From Vibrio metoecus (GTDB taxonomy: Bacteria; Pseudomonadota; Gammaproteobacteria; Enterobacterales; Vibrionaceae), in the NCBI RefSeq assembly GCF_000696385.1, contig NZ_JJMN01000051.1:26047-90046 (forward strand): a stretch of DNA of 64,000 nt, read 5' to 3'. The position numbers were made by a program, and so were the translations under genes. The notes below the pieces were generated by a model. The model saw nothing but the letters and a program-made list of their open reading frames with translations. It did no database searches and was not told the origin of the DNA. Positions 10,403-21,260 of the stretch are shown one piece after another; the stretch's first letter is position 1; each line of letters starts with the position of its first letter.

Positions 10403-11608
10403 ATGACCAACAACAATAAACCGCAACAAGAACCTGAAACCACAGCCAGTGTGCCCTCGCCTATCGAGACTTCATCGACCGAGCATGAATCAAAAGCCGA
10501 CGCTTCCATTCAATCAGATCCCGTAGCCGAGAAAGTCGCTAACCCGCAGCCGCAACCACAAACTCCGGCTCAAACGCCCAATAATCAGGGTAAAAAACTG
10601 GCCAGTGTCGCCTTGCTACTGGTTTTAGCTCTCGGTGCAGGCTTTGCTTATGTACACCAACAACAGAAAGCCCAATTGAATAATGAGCTGCAAGCGATAC
10701 GTGCCGAATTAAAACAAACCCGTGATGCACTCAATGTGCAGCTAGAACAAACCGTATCGCAAGCCACCTCACAAGCCACTGAAATTACTCACCGTGCAGA
10801 AACCGTGCTGGAACAACAGCAAAAAAGCATTGAGAGCTTGCAGCTCGCGGTGGCGGATATTAAAGGTCGCCGCCCGAATGATTGGCTCCTCGCGGAAGCC
10901 GATTATTTGGTAAAACTGGCGGGTCGTAAGCTGTTTCTTGAGCATGATGCGGAAACCGCAACCCAATTGATGGAAAGTGCCGACCAGCGCATTGCTGCAC
11001 TCAATGACCCAAGCCTAACACCACTGCGTAAGGCAATAGCCAACGACATCACAGCACTGAAAAACATTCCACTGATTGATCGTGATGGTTTAGTGCTGCG
11101 TCTGATCAGTTTGCAGCAACAAGTCGACAGCTTACCGCTGGCTAATGCGATCCTGCCCGCCGATCAACCACAGGAGACTCCAGCCGTATCGGAAAACATC
11201 AATGATTGGCAAACCAACCTGAAAAGCTCACTCAAAGCCTTTGCCGATAACTTCATTACTTTCCGTTCTCGTGATGGCAATGTGATCCCTCTGCTCTCCC
11301 CAACTCAGCATTTTTATTTAAAAGAGAACCTGCAAGCCAAGTTAGAAACGGCAATCAAAGGGGTGTACACCGAACAACAAACGCTGTACGTCACCTCACT
11401 CAATACCGCTGAACAGTGGTCAGCCTCTTTCTTTAATCGTGGAGACAAAGCTGTGCAAGCGTTTAATGCTGAGTTAGCTTTGCTCGCAAAACAACAGGTA
11501 CAGGTTAACTATCCCGTGAAACTGCAAACTCAGCAGCAGTTAGCCGATGTGATCACCGAACGCTTGCGCCGCAGTGTTTCTCCTATCACTACGGAGGCGC
11601 AGCAATGA
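10403..11608 (+). CDS. hemX: HemX-family membrane protein
   Basis: A polar, Pro/Gln-rich cytoplasmic tail (about 1-65) is followed by one transmembrane helix (KLASVALLLVLALGAGFAYV) and then a long periplasmic coiled-coil region rich in Gln and Ala. The family was once called uroporphyrinogen methylase, but no methyltransferase motif is visible, so I do not assign that activity. It overlaps hemY by 4 bp. 401 residues. Confidence 0.88.
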   Translation: MTNNNKPQQEPETTASVPSPIETSSTEHESKADASIQSDPVAEKVANPQPQPQTPAQTPNNQGKKLASVALLLVLALGAGFAYVHQQQKAQLNNELQAIRAELKQTRDALNVQLEQTVSQATSQATEITHRAETVLEQQQKSIESLQLAVADIKGRRPNDWLLAEADYLVKLAGRKLFLEHDAETATQLMESADQRIAALNDPSLTPLRKAIANDITALKNIPLIDRDGLVLRLISLQQQVDSLPLANAILPADQPQETPAVSENINDWQTNLKSSLKAFADNFITFRSRDGNVIPLLSPTQHFYLKENLQAKLETAIKGVYTEQQTLYVTSLNTAEQWSASFFNRGDKAVQAFNAELALLAKQQVQVNYPVKLQTQQQLADVITERLRRSVSPITTEAQQ

Positions 11609-12801
11609 TTCGACTGATTTTCCTATTTGTCGTGCTCGGTCTTGGCCTGTTTGTCGGCACTCAATACGCTGGCCAGCAAGGTTATGTGCTGATCTCAATT
11701 GCCAATCGCACTATCGAAATGAGTGTCACCACGCTGGTGATTTTTATCATCGCTGCGTTAGCCGCGCTGTTTGCCCTTGAATTTTTGGTGAAAAAAATTC
11801 TCTATACCAGTTTTCATACATGGAACTGGTTCAGCGTGCGTAAGCTACGCCGCTCGCGCCGCTACACCAATGAAGGAATCATCAAACTGCTTGAAGGTGA
11901 TTGGAAACAAGCCGAGAAAAAAGTCACTCGCTGGGCAAACCATCACGATATGCCGCTGCTCTGTTATCTCGTCGCATCGGAAGCTGCGAATGGCATGGGT
12001 GATCGAGCGAAGCGCGATCACTATTTAGCACTGGCGGCGCAGCAGGACAACGCCACATTAGCAGTAGAGCTAACACGCGCGAAACAACAACTCAGCGATG
12101 GCGATAATACCGCTGCCTTGACCACCTTAACGCAACTGCAAAACAGCCATCCACACAACACTGTCGTGCTCAGCCTGCTTAACCAGTGCTACCAAGCCCT
12201 AGGCGAATGGCAGCCGCTGTTAGACCTACTCCCGAAACTGGTAAAAGCCAAACGCTTAAGCAATGAAGAAGCGCAGCAGCTTGAACTTACCGCTCAGCGT
12301 GGCATGTTACAAAGCATTGCCAGCCAAAAAGGCAGTGAAGGTTTGGTGCAGCATTGGGCGCAGATGTCACGCAAGTTAAAAGCTGAGCCTGAATTGTTGA
12401 TGTGTTTCATCAATCAGCTCATTGAACGTAAAGCCGATTATGAGGCGTTCTCAGTGATCAAAGAGAGCTTGAAAAAACAGCCGACTGCTGAGCTGTATGC
12501 CCTGCTGCCAGAGCTCAATATCTCTGATCGCCATCCCCTGATCGCTGTGCTGGAAGATGCCCTGCGCCGCGATAGCAATAATGCGGAAGCACATAGCGCT
12601 TTGGGTCAACTGTATCTGCGTGAGAAACATTGGGCTGATGCGCAGAAACATCTCGAAAAAGCGCTGTCTCTACGTTCCTGTGTCTCCGACTATGCTTATC
12701 TAGCCGATGCATTAGAAAAGCAGAATTTCACGCGTGCCGCACACGATGTTTCTCGTAAGGCGCTCTCTTTGCTGGAGTCACCTTCCGCTCAGTCATCCTG
12801 A
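11605..12801 (+). CDS. hemY: HemY-type membrane TPR protein
   Basis: Two N-terminal membrane helices (LIFLFVVLGLGLFVGTQYAG and TTLVIFIIAALAALFALEFL) precede the HemY_N region (WNWFSVRKLRRSRRYTNEGI) and TPR-like repeats, the clearest near the C-terminus (AEAHSALGQLYLREKHWADA). It is linked to haem synthesis by its operon, but its biochemical role is unclear. It is not the Bacillus oxidase of the same name. Last gene of hemCDXY. Confidence 0.9.
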   Translation: MIRLIFLFVVLGLGLFVGTQYAGQQGYVLISIANRTIEMSVTTLVIFIIAALAALFALEFLVKKILYTSFHTWNWFSVRKLRRSRRYTNEGIIKLLEGDWKQAEKKVTRWANHHDMPLLCYLVASEAANGMGDRAKRDHYLALAAQQDNATLAVELTRAKQQLSDGDNTAALTTLTQLQNSHPHNTVVLSLLNQCYQALGEWQPLLDLLPKLVKAKRLSNEEAQQLELTAQRGMLQSIASQKGSEGLVQHWAQMSRKLKAEPELLMCFINQLIERKADYEAFSVIKESLKKQPTAELYALLPELNISDRHPLIAVLEDALRRDSNNAEAHSALGQLYLREKHWADAQKHLEKALSLRSCVSDYAYLADALEKQNFTRAAHDVSRKALSLLESPSAQSS

Positions 12802-12817
12802 ATTTAAGTCAGAGCAC

Positions 12818-12855
12818 AAACAACAAGGCCACCGCATGCGGTGGCCTTGTTGTTT
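12818..12855. terminator. Perfect 38-bp palindromic terminator, hemY/hemN
   Basis: A fully symmetrical palindrome with arms AAACAACAAGGCCACCGC plus the centre lies between the convergent hemY and hemN. With T-rich edges on both strands it should stop transcription in both directions. Confidence 0.85.
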
Positions 12856-12865
12856 GAATGCAGTC

Positions 12866-14254
12866 TTAAATGACTCGCGAGAACTGCTGCTGACGCGCCC
12901 GCTCACGCAGGTATTTATCAAAACACATACAGATGTTGCGAATTAACAAACGACCACGCAGAGTCACTTCAATCATTTTTTCATCCACCGTCACCAACTC
13001 GTCGTCAATAAAGGTTTGTAGCAGAGCTAAATCCTGACGGAAGTAGTGATTGAAACGCAGATTGAACTCGCGCTCAATCGCTGTTTTATCAAGCTTGAAG
13101 TTACAAATCAGCTGCTTAATCACTTCACGGCGCAGTAAATCATCTTTATCGAGCGCCACACCTTTCCACAGTGCATGACGCATCTCATTGACTTGCGCAT
13201 AGTATTTTTTCAGCTCTTTCTGGTTTTGCGCATACGCATCGCCCACCATAGAAATCGCGGAAACCCCAAAGCCAACTAAGTCACACTCACCTTGGGTGGT
13301 GTAGCCTTGGAAGTTACGATGCAAAATACCGTTACGTTGAGCAACAGCCAACTCATCATCCGGCAAGGCAAAGTGATCCATACCGATGAACTGATAACCC
13401 GCGCCCGTTAGCGTAGTGATCGTCTGCTGTAAAATCGCCAGTTTCTCTTCGGCGGCAGGTAAATCCGCATCTTTAATCTTGCGCTGCGCCGCGAACAGTT
13501 GCGGCATATGCGCGTAGTTAAACACCGACAAGCGCCCCGGCTTCATCGTGAGCACTTGCTGCAACGTCTGGGCAAAGGTTTCTGCGGTTTGTTTAGGCAA
13601 GCCGTAAATCAGATCGAGGTTGGTCGAGCGGAAACCAAGCTGTTTGGCACGCTCTACCAGAGCAAAAATAAACTGCTCATCTTGTTCGCGGTTCACCAGC
13701 TTCTGTACTTCTTTATTAAAATCCTGCACCCCGATGCTGACTCGGTTAAAGCCTTCTTGGCGCAGGTGATCAAGCACCTCTAACTGAATTTCACGCGGAT
13801 CGATTTCAATGCTGATTTCAGCGTCATCCGTAAAATGAAATTCGCTGCGTAGCAGCGTCATCAAGCGGCTAATCTGTGCATTGGTCAGGAAAGTCGGTGT
13901 GCCACCGCCAAAGTGCAGCTGAGTCACATCTCTTCCTGTCAGCAGAGAGGCGCGTTGGCGAATTTCATGCTCAAGCACATCAAGGTATTCATCCGCTTTG
14001 TGCGAGTGACGAGTAATGACCTTATTACAACCACAGTAGTAGCAAAGCTTGTGGCAAAACGGAATATGGATATAAAGCGACAGCGGGCGCTCTGGGTACT
14101 GAGTACAAGCCATATCAAAGTCAGCGATGGTGAAGGCTTCATGAAACTCAACCGCAGTCGGGTATGAAGTGTAACGCGGACCGGAGTAGTTGTACTTATC
14201 CAAAATGGCCTGATCCCAAACGATCTGTTGGCTGGGTACGACATACGACGACAT
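12866..14254 (-). CDS. hemN: Oxygen-independent coproporphyrinogen III dehydrogenase
   Basis: HemN is the radical-SAM enzyme converting coproporphyrinogen III to protoporphyrinogen IX without oxygen. The 4Fe-4S motif is CHKLCYYCGC. Also visible are GGGTPTFL and the conserved C-terminal NICMCFD...QQFSRVI. ATG 14254 gives 462 residues and has a GGAAAG ribosome site. The reading frame stays open to 14377, but that extension is not conserved. Separated from hemCDXY by a bidirectional terminator. Confidence 0.95.
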   Translation of the reverse strand: MSSYVVPSQQIVWDQAILDKYNYSGPRYTSYPTAVEFHEAFTIADFDMACTQYPERPLSLYIHIPFCHKLCYYCGCNKVITRHSHKADEYLDVLEHEIRQRASLLTGRDVTQLHFGGGTPTFLTNAQISRLMTLLRSEFHFTDDAEISIEIDPREIQLEVLDHLRQEGFNRVSIGVQDFNKEVQKLVNREQDEQFIFALVERAKQLGFRSTNLDLIYGLPKQTAETFAQTLQQVLTMKPGRLSVFNYAHMPQLFAAQRKIKDADLPAAEEKLAILQQTITTLTGAGYQFIGMDHFALPDDELAVAQRNGILHRNFQGYTTQGECDLVGFGVSAISMVGDAYAQNQKELKKYYAQVNEMRHALWKGVALDKDDLLRREVIKQLICNFKLDKTAIEREFNLRFNHYFRQDLALLQTFIDDELVTVDEKMIEVTLRGRLLIRNICMCFDKYLRERARQQQFSRVI

Positions 14255-14392
14255 AGTGAATCTTTCCGTTTTGCTCAATTCTTGACGGGCTATTCTGCCA
14301 CACGACATTGACCGACGTCGGGCAGCAGAACAGGATTTGGCAACAAAATATTCGATTCTGCTAGCGCGATCACTCACCCTTTCGAGTTAGTT

Positions 14393-14881
14393 TCACACCA
14401 TTTGAATCGCGATTTGGTTATTCAGCGGCTGGATACGCTGCTTGAGAGCAGTGAGTTCATCAATGATTGCCTCTTGCAGACGGCTTTCAGCTTTGGTGCG
14501 TTCCAGATTCTGCTTCATTCGCTCTTGTTTGGGTAATGCTTGGCGTGCATCACCGCGCGCCATGTCTTTCACCAAATGATAAAGCTCAGAGATTGCAGGA
14601 TACTCTTGTTCAAAATTGATGCGCTGCTCACCTTGCACATAATCCATAATGCAGTAAACACGGATACTGATCTCCGACAGATCACACTGCCCTTGAATCC
14701 CCGCCATGCAAAGAATATTTACGCTATCAAAGATGTTCGCATTACGCTTTTCAATCGCTAGCTGTTGATGTTGCAACTGCAGCGTTTGCTGTTTTTTCAC
14801 TTGCCACAGCAAATAAGCCGCGTAACTGGCGAGCGCCACGATAATGGCACCACCCACGCTGGCGAGTAGCATCCCGTTCAT
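14393..14881 (-). CDS. DUF2489 membrane-anchored protein
   Basis: An N-terminal membrane helix (LLASVGGAIIVALASYAAYLLW) precedes a soluble alpha-helical domain with two conserved cysteines (ILCMAGIQGQCDL). It matches the DUF2489 family found beside yihI and hemN in Vibrionaceae and enterics. Function unknown. AGGAG ahead of two adjacent ATGs favours the second (14881). It begins 9 bp after yihI, so they are probably cotranscribed. Confidence 0.8.
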   Translation of the reverse strand: MNGMLLASVGGAIIVALASYAAYLLWQVKKQQTLQLQHQQLAIEKRNANIFDSVNILCMAGIQGQCDLSEISIRVYCIMDYVQGEQRINFEQEYPAISELYHLVKDMARGDARQALPKQERMKQNLERTKAESRLQEAIIDELTALKQRIQPLNNQIAIQMV

Positions 14882-14890
14882 CATCGCTCC

Positions 14891-15439
14891 TTAATCTTGG
14901 TACTTATCCACATCCAGTTGTTCAAACTCGGAGAGTAAATCCTCTTCCGTTTTGCGTTTTTTACTTGGTTTAGCTTGTGGTGCTGGCTCTTCCACTGGCT
15001 CATCGTCCAGTAGACCCAGTTGATCCATCAGCACTTCGATACGATCCAGCTTCTCATCAACGTATTTCTGCAAGCCAATGCCTAGCTTCTCACCGTTGTC
15101 GAGTCGGTCGAGCAACACATTCAGTTGTGCATCTTTTTCCAGCATCGCCAGCTCTTGCTCTGCCGCCAGTTTACGCTCTTGCTTGTTGAGTTTTTTCGGT
15201 GCTTCAACAACCAACGGAATAGGCTTTTTACTGCCCAAACGTGGGTCACGTTTCTGCGTCCCTTGGCGCACTTGGCTTTCAGTGCTTTCTGAATGACGGC
15301 TACCTGACTTTAAACCTTTGCGCTTTTTCAGTTTTTTACGCAGACGGCTCTCCACTTCGGATTCGCTGCGTGTACGTACCACGACCAGTTGGTCGTTACT
15401 GTTGGTACCCGGTTTTCTCGATTTCTTTGAGCGACTCAT
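14891..15439 (-). CDS. yihI: Der GTPase-activating protein YihI
   Basis: YihI stimulates the GTPase Der and so tunes 50S ribosome assembly. The 182-residue protein has the typical very basic, Ser/Arg/Lys-rich N-terminal half (KKSRKPGTNSNDQ, RLRKKLKKRKGLKSG) and a conserved C-terminal helix pair around LNVLLDRLDNGEKLG. Its ATG overlaps the stop of the upstream methyltransferase (TAATG). Confidence 0.92.
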   Translation of the reverse strand: MSRSKKSRKPGTNSNDQLVVVRTRSESEVESRLRKKLKKRKGLKSGSRHSESTESQVRQGTQKRDPRLGSKKPIPLVVEAPKKLNKQERKLAAEQELAMLEKDAQLNVLLDRLDNGEKLGIGLQKYVDEKLDRIEVLMDQLGLLDDEPVEEPAPQAKPSKKRKTEEDLLSEFEQLDVDKYQD

Positions 15440-16080
15440 TACTGGGGTTTCCTCAGTAAAATTACATCATTACCAATAAATTCAAGTTCGAGCTTATCCC
15501 GCTCCGCCAGATACTGAAATGTGGCACGACTGAAAAAGAATCACGTGAGTGAGATCATTTTTGTAGTGCCAACCAGCAAATAGCGTCCAAGTCTTTGTAC
15601 CATTTTTGTCATCAGACCAATCCAGCCGCCTGGCTTAACTAAATTTAACCATTGCTGCCACACTCGGTGAGGATCGTGCAGATGCTCAATCACCTCAGTC
15701 GCAGTCATAAAATCGTATTGGCGGTTTAACACCTCACTATCCGGATGATAGAAAATGTCGTACAACGCCACGGCGTGTCCGGCTTCTTCTAACATCAGCG
15801 ATAAGGTGGGACCAGGCCCACAGCCAAAATCTAACCCTTGAGATTGGGGAGGCAGTCTCTCAAGCATAGGCGAACAGACTCGTGATAAAAAGCGTCGATA
15901 GCCTTCATCACTAGGAATGTTCTGATGCAAGTCATAGAAGCCTTTTTCTCGCTCCGCACTTAAGCGTTGCTCAGGATCGACATACACCAGCGCACACTGC
16001 TGACATTGAAAATAGCGACGATGCTTATCTACAAAATACGCTTGGCTGTTTTCACTGTGACATAACGGGCACGAATGCAT
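15439..16080 (-). pseudogene. Class I SAM methyltransferase with zinc ribbon, frameshifted
   Basis: ATG 16080 follows a strong GGAGG. The N-terminus has a four-cysteine zinc-ribbon pattern (C4, C7, C26, C29), then the SAM motif GLDFGCGPG and EVIEHLHDP of the Methyltransf_23 group. The frame meets TGA at 15541-15543. Three single-base insertions (about 15595, 15580 and 15535) explain this: removing them gives a continuous product ending RATFQYLAERDKLELEFIG and stopping just at yihI. Natural length would be about 212 residues. Substrate unknown. Confidence 0.7.
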
Positions 16081-16223
16081 GCTGACCTCCTCCAACGGGA
16101 TGCGCAACATACCAGAAACTCCCCTTAGAGTGGAGTGTAAAAGGCGATTTTCTCATCAACCCTAAACAAAAAACGCAAAATCCCCATAGGAGTAAGGGGG
16201 AGAGATAAGATTCTCAGCGCCAG

Positions 16224-16259
16224 AAAAGCAACAGCCCTAGTAAGGTCACTAGGGCTGTT
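16224..16259 (-). terminator. Terminator after cytochrome c4 gene
   Basis: A 12-bp stem AACAGCCCTAGT/ACTAGGGCTGTT with a 6-nt loop is followed on the minus strand by GCTTTTC, about 28 bp past the stop codon. Confidence 0.75.
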
Positions 16260-16286
16260 TGGTTATTTTTTGCTCGTATTGCCGAA

Positions 16287-16904
16287 TTAGTGCAAGCCAC
16301 CTACGTATTTCGATAGGATATCAATATCCGTATCCGTCAGCTTATGCGCCACATCACGCATCATCTCGTTCATATCGTTAGCACGAGTTCCTGAACGGAA
16401 TTTCTCTAGCTGTGCTTTAACATAGTCAGCATGCTGGCCAGAAATTTTCGGGAAGCCGGACAACTCCGTACCGTCACCACGCGGTCCATGACACGCCACA
16501 CAAGCCGTCAAACCACGCGAAGCATCACCGGCGGTATACAGAACCTTACCTTGCGCCACGACATCTTCAGGAGTGGTATTCGCAGCCGTCGGTAGTGAGG
16601 AGAAATACGCCGCCAAATCAGCAATATCTTCATCGCTCAGTGGCATTGCCATAGCACTCATTACCGGATCGTAACGACCTTGTTTTCCACCGCTAGCCGC
16701 ACCCAGTTTCAGTTCCTTGAGTTGCTTTTCAAGGTACTTCTCATGTTGCCCTGCCAGTTTAGGGTAAATAGTTAATTGGCTGTTACCGTCTGCACCGTGG
16801 CAGGCAGCACAGGTTAGAGATTTGGCTTTACCAGCTTCGATACTACCTTGGGCCCATACAGAGCAGCTGGCTAAAACACTCAAGATTAGCGCTAATTTCT
16901 TCAT
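16287..16904 (-). CDS. Di-haem cytochrome c4
   Basis: A periplasmic electron carrier. ATG 16904 gives a Sec signal peptide ([20 protein letters not shown]) and a 205-residue precursor. Two covalent haem sites are visible, CAACH at 32-36 and CVACH at 135-139, with late Met ligands (MPLS, MNEMM), giving the two-domain c4 fold. Cytochrome c4 feeds terminal oxidases such as cbb3. Divergent from engB with about 150 bp between. Confidence 0.9.
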   Translation of the reverse strand: MKKLALILSVLASCSVWAQGSIEAGKAKSLTCAACHGADGNSQLTIYPKLAGQHEKYLEKQLKELKLGAASGGKQGRYDPVMSAMAMPLSDEDIADLAAYFSSLPTAANTTPEDVVAQGKVLYTAGDASRGLTACVACHGPRGDGTELSGFPKISGQHADYVKAQLEKFRSGTRANDMNEMMRDVAHKLTDTDIDILSKYVGGLH

Positions 16905-17055
16905 GACATTCCATTTATAATTATCAAGCTTCCAGTACCACTCTGGGGTACCACTCATGGTACAATAGGCGACCTTATGCCGAGCACGGTTATTTTACAC
17001 AATTTCACAAAAAAGTAATCAATCGACTACACAAAGTCGAGATGGAGTTAACACA

Positions 17056-17718
17056 GTGAGCGTAAAAATTCATTACCAGAACACGCATTTCATTACCAGT
17101 GCGCCTGATATTCGCCATCTTCCTGAAGATGAAGGTATCGAAATTGCGTTCGCAGGACGCTCTAACGCTGGTAAGTCAAGTTCCCTTAATCGCCTGACCA
17201 ACCAGAAAAACCTGGCAAAAACCAGTAAGACTCCGGGTCGTACTCAGTTGATTAACCTTTTTAAAGTAGCAGAGGGTTGCCATATCGTCGATTTACCGGG
17301 ATATGGCTTTGCTCAAGTACCGCTGGAGATGAAACTTAAGTGGCAAAGAGCACTCGGTGAATACTTGCAAAAACGCCAAAGCTTAAAAGGCTTGGTGGTA
17401 TTGATGGATATCCGCCACCCGATGAAAGATCTTGATCAGCAGTTGATCATTTGGGCCGTGGAGTGCGGCATTCCAGTACAAGTGATGCTGACTAAAGCGG
17501 ATAAGTTAAAGAGTGGTGCTCGCAAAGCACAAGTGTTAAAAGTTCGTGAAGAGGCAAAAACCTTTGGTGGCGATGTGGCCGTTGATGCGTTTTCTTCACT
17601 AAGTGGTATCGGAGTGGATACACTGCGCGCCAAATTAGATGAGTGGTATGCTCCAATGTTGGCGGCTCTGAATGAACAAGCCGATGGAGAGTCCTCTGAA
17701 GAGTCTGCCAGCGAATAA
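17056..17718 (+). CDS. engB: Ribosome-biogenesis GTPase EngB (YihA/YsxC)
   Basis: An essential GTPase in 50S subunit assembly. G1 is [10 protein letters not shown]3 is DLPGYG and G4 is TKADK. G2 lies in TPGRTQ. The GTG start at 17056 has GGAG upstream and gives 220 residues with a variable acidic tail. It converges on the spf-polA unit, as in E. coli. Confidence 0.95.
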   Translation: MSVKIHYQNTHFITSAPDIRHLPEDEGIEIAFAGRSNAGKSSSLNRLTNQKNLAKTSKTPGRTQLINLFKVAEGCHIVDLPGYGFAQVPLEMKLKWQRALGEYLQKRQSLKGLVVLMDIRHPMKDLDQQLIIWAVECGIPVQVMLTKADKLKSGARKAQVLKVREEAKTFGGDVAVDAFSSLSGIGVDTLRAKLDEWYAPMLAALNEQADGESSEESASE

Positions 17719-17740
17719 TCGGCAACCTCAAACGACGATA

Positions 17741-17767
17741 AAACCTCGCCTTGGCGGGGTTTTTTAT
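17741..17767 (+). terminator. engB terminator
   Basis: The stem AACCTCGCC/GGCGGGGTT with a TT loop is followed by a run of T, about 25 bp after the engB stop. Confidence 0.85.
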
Positions 17768-17806
17768 TCGCACAATGAAGACCGCTTAAAAAGCGAAGGG
17801 AACCAC

Positions 17807-17834
17807 AAACAAAATCCCCACCATCCTGGTGGGG
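17807..17834 (-). terminator. Minus-strand terminator with no assigned gene
   Basis: A perfect stem CCCCACCA/TGGTGGGG with a 3-nt loop is followed on the minus strand by ATTTTGTTT. No protein gene reads into it. It lies 330 bp downstream of the Spot 42 terminator and may end a further small RNA. The rest of 17,835-18,160 shows no convincing coding frame. Confidence 0.55.
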
Positions 17835-18161
17835 CAACGGGAGAGAAATCGGTTGTTATTGTTATGTCGCCAAGCATTCCGCAAAGCCACGCAAATTTCA
17901 AGTCAGCACTCAACCCACCTAAAATCATACTCTTTACCGAGCGATCCCATGCGCTGCAATGGCTCACGTGAATTATGGTTGAATATAAACAGTGGCGAAC
18001 ACACTTAGTTTCCTTCCAGAAATAATAAAAGTGTGAATGAAGTTTAATTACAGAATGGTGTGTTTTTGATTATTTTCGCCAACAAGATTTGTACGAAACA
18101 CGACCCAAAAACGAAAAGAAGACACTCATCAAAGCGGATAGAAAACTTAAATAGCGCCCAA

Positions 18162-18267
18162 TAAAAAACGCCCCAGTCAAATGGTGACTGGGGCGGCTGA
18201 ATCAGCCTAATCCAATAACGTGAAACAAAAGGTCTGAAAGATAGAACATCTTACCTCTGTACCCTAC
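18162..18267 (-). ncRNA. spf: Spot 42 small RNA
   Basis: The minus strand reads GTAGGGTACAGAGGTAAGAT at the 5' end, followed by a CTTTCAGACC stretch and a final CCCCAGTCA hairpin with T-run. This is nearly identical to E. coli Spot 42 and lies, as there, between polA and engB on the polA strand. Spot 42 is an Hfq-dependent RNA repressing secondary carbon catabolism genes and is repressed by cAMP-CRP in E. coli. A -10-like TACATT lies just upstream of the start. Confidence 0.95.
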
Positions 18268-18381
18268 GTCGTTTAATGTACAACAATTGGTCAGAATTGA
18301 AAATATTTTTTTGTAGTTTTTTTTCATTAAACTTTCATTAAACAACATAAACATCTGAGCTAGGTAAACTTTTTTCAGCCA

Positions 18382-18410
18382 TAAAAAAAGCCAGCGAACG
18401 TGCGCTGGCT
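18382..18410 (-). terminator. polA terminator
   Basis: The stem AGCCAGCG/CGCTGGCT with a 6-nt loop is followed on the minus strand by seven T, about 35 bp after the polA stop. Confidence 0.85.
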
Positions 18411-18443
18411 CATAAAACACTCGATTATCGATAAGAAAATCAA

Positions 18444-21260
18444 CTAATGGGCTTGATCCCAGTTATCACCATGTCCTGCATCCGCGACTAATGGAACAGC
18501 AAGCTCTGCGGCAGACTCCATCAATTCTTGTACTTTAATTTCAATTTCGGATAAAGATGACTCTTCAACTTCAAAGACTAGTTCATCGTGTACTTGCATC
18601 AGCAATTTGACACGACCATCGCCCTCTCGCTGAATCCACTCATCGACCAGCAGCATCGCTTTTTTGATGATGTCTGCTGCTGTACCTTGCATTGGCGCGT
18701 TGATTGCGGCTCGCTCCGCCGCTTTACGGCGCATTCCATTACGCGAAGTAATTTCAGGCAGATGTAAGCGACGCCCAAAAATGGTTTCCACGTACCCCTG
18801 TTCCGCCGCGCGACTGCGCGTGTCTTCCATGTACTGCATGACACCTGGATAACGTTCGAAGTATTTATCCATGTACTCTTGTGCTTCACCACGCGGAATG
18901 CCGAGTTGTTTTGCCAGGCCAAACGCACTCATGCCGTAAATCAAACCAAAGTTGACCGCTTTAGCACGACGGCGTTGCTCACTACTGACTTGCTCAATCG
19001 GCACACCAATAATTTCTGCCGCTGTCGCCGCATGGATATCTTCCCCATTACGGAAGGCATCCAATAACGCCTGATCACCCGACAAATGCGCCATAATGCG
19101 CAGCTCAATTTGTGAGTAGTCTACGGCCATGATTTTCCAACCATGCGGAGCAACAAACGCTTGGCGAATGCGGCGACCTTCTTCATTACGCACTGGAATG
19201 TTCTGTAAGTTAGGATCGGTCGATGAAAGGCGCCCCGTGGCTGTGACAGCTTGATGATAAGAAGTATGTACACGCCCAGTGCTTGGATTGATCATTTTGG
19301 GCAGCTTATCAGTGTAGGTCGACTTGAGTTTCGCCAGACCACGGTACTCAATCAGCACTTTCGGCAGTGGGTAATCCAAGGCGAGTTCTTGTAACACTTC
19401 TTCATTGGTTGAAGGGGTACCGGATGGCGTTTTTTGCAAGACCGGCAGCTTCATTTGTTCAAACAAAATGGTTTGCAGTTGCTTCGGTGAACTGAGGTTA
19501 AATGGCTGACCAGCCAGTTCATACGCCTTTTTTTCCAACTCATCGAGACGCAACGCAATTTCCTGTGATTGAGCACTGAGCAGCATGTCGTCAATCATGA
19601 CACCTGTGCGTTCAATACGAGACAACACAGGCACGAGCGGCATTTCAATTTCACGATAGACTTGTTCAAGTTTGCTATCTTGCTCAATCAGCGGGCTGAT
19701 GCGCTGATGCAAACGCAGAGTAACATCTGCATCTTCCGCGGCGTACTGAGCGGCTTCTTGCAGATCGATTTGGTTGAACGTGAGCTGATTTTTACCTTTA
19801 CCCGCGATCTGCTCAAAGGAAATACAGCTGTGCTGTAGGAAACGCAGCGCTAAGCTATCCATATCATGTTTGCCGCCTACGCTGTTGTATACGTAAGATT
19901 GCAACATGGTGTCATGACGAATGCCACGCAAGTCAACACCATAGCGCGCGATCACGCTCGCATCATATTTAAGATTCTGACCGACTTTAGCTTTGTTTTC
20001 ATCTTCAAGCAGAGGTTTAAGTTGGGCAATCACCCAAGCGCGATCCAGCTGCTGTGGTGCATCCAAATAATCGTGCGCCACTGGAATATACGCCGCTTCA
20101 CCTTCCGCTACCGCAAACGATACTCCAACCAAGTTTGCAACCATATAATCCAAGCTATCGGTTTCGGTATCAAAGGCGAACAGATCCGCTTGCTGAAATT
20201 TTTCCAACCACAGATTGAAATCTTGCTCGTTAAGAATGGTTTGATACTGGCTGCGATCGATCTGTGCCGCTGGGCTTGCCGGAATGACTGCGGCATGACT
20301 TACCGCATTGCTTGCTGAATTGGACGAGGTCATTGAAGAGGCTTTCGCTTGCTCATCCGCCGCTACGACCCCAGTGCCGCCATCAAGTAATTCTGTCAGC
20401 CATGCTTTGAAGGCTAATTTCCCATACAGCGCCATCAAGGCATCACGATCGGGAGTTTGCTTCAGCAGAGTTTGCGGAGACTCTGCCAATTCCACATCGC
20501 ATTTAATCGTCGCAAGCTGGTAAGACAGAGTGGCATTGTCGCGGTTCTCTTCCAACTTCTGCGCCATGGTTTTTGAGCCACGGAAACCTAAAGCCGCGAT
20601 TTTATCCAAGTTCGCATATAAGTCATTTAAGCCACCAATACCTTGCAGGAGTGCTGTCGCGGTTTTCTCACCCACGCCTGGTACGCCAGGAATGTTATCC
20701 ACCTTGTCCCCCATCAACGCAAGGTAGTCAATGATCAACTCAGGTGGAATGCCAAATTTTTCAATCACGCCTTCGCGATCCAGCACCACGTTGGTCATGG
20801 TATTAATCAGGGTCACATTGTCATCCACCAACTGTGCCATGTCCTTATCACCGGTACTGATCAATACCGGCATACCCGCTTGTGAGGCTTGGCGCGCCAA
20901 TGTTCCAATCACGTCATCCGCCTCAACCCCTTCAATCGCGAGTAGCGGCAAACCCATGGCTCGGATCACTTGATGTAAAGGCTCAACCTGACAGCGCAAA
21001 TCATCCGGCATGGGTGGACGATTCGCCTTGTATTGGTCGTACATCTCATCACGGAAGGTTTTTCCCTTCGCATCAAAAATTACCGCGATACGATCGGAAG
21101 CAAACTGACGCATCATGCTGCGAACCATATTCACCACACCATAAATGGCGTTGGTCGGGATCTCACCATTACTCATGGTGCCTGGGTAAGCGTGAAACGC
21201 GCGATAGAGATAAGAGGAGCCGTCGATCAAGATCAGCGGATTGTCAGGTATACGAGCCAT
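18444..21260 (-). CDS. polA: DNA polymerase I
   Basis: PolA removes RNA primers and fills gaps in replication and repair. Three domains are visible. The 5'-3' exonuclease occupies about residues 1-290 ([27 protein letters not shown]). A 3'-5' exonuclease domain begins at [11 protein letters not shown]. The polymerase domain has [24 protein letters not shown] and [13 protein letters not shown] 21260 ([14 protein letters not shown]) fits the family start and gives 938 residues. A longer frame from 21275 is possible. Intact. Confidence 0.97.
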   Translation of the reverse strand: MARIPDNPLILIDGSSYLYRAFHAYPGTMSNGEIPTNAIYGVVNMVRSMMRQFASDRIAVIFDAKGKTFRDEMYDQYKANRPPMPDDLRCQVEPLHQVIRAMGLPLLAIEGVEADDVIGTLARQASQAGMPVLISTGDKDMAQLVDDNVTLINTMTNVVLDREGVIEKFGIPPELIIDYLALMGDKVDNIPGVPGVGEKTATALLQGIGGLNDLYANLDKIAALGFRGSKTMAQKLEENRDNATLSYQLATIKCDVELAESPQTLLKQTPDRDALMALYGKLAFKAWLTELLDGGTGVVAADEQAKASSMTSSNSASNAVSHAAVIPASPAAQIDRSQYQTILNEQDFNLWLEKFQQADLFAFDTETDSLDYMVANLVGVSFAVAEGEAAYIPVAHDYLDAPQQLDRAWVIAQLKPLLEDENKAKVGQNLKYDASVIARYGVDLRGIRHDTMLQSYVYNSVGGKHDMDSLALRFLQHSCISFEQIAGKGKNQLTFNQIDLQEAAQYAAEDADVTLRLHQRISPLIEQDSKLEQVYREIEMPLVPVLSRIERTGVMIDDMLLSAQSQEIALRLDELEKKAYELAGQPFNLSSPKQLQTILFEQMKLPVLQKTPSGTPSTNEEVLQELALDYPLPKVLIEYRGLAKLKSTYTDKLPKMINPSTGRVHTSYHQAVTATGRLSSTDPNLQNIPVRNEEGRRIRQAFVAPHGWKIMAVDYSQIELRIMAHLSGDQALLDAFRNGEDIHAATAAEIIGVPIEQVSSEQRRRAKAVNFGLIYGMSAFGLAKQLGIPRGEAQEYMDKYFERYPGVMQYMEDTRSRAAEQGYVETIFGRRLHLPEITSRNGMRRKAAERAAINAPMQGTAADIIKKAMLLVDEWIQREGDGRVKLLMQVHDELVFEVEESSLSEIEIKVQELMESAAELAVPLVADAGHGDNWDQAH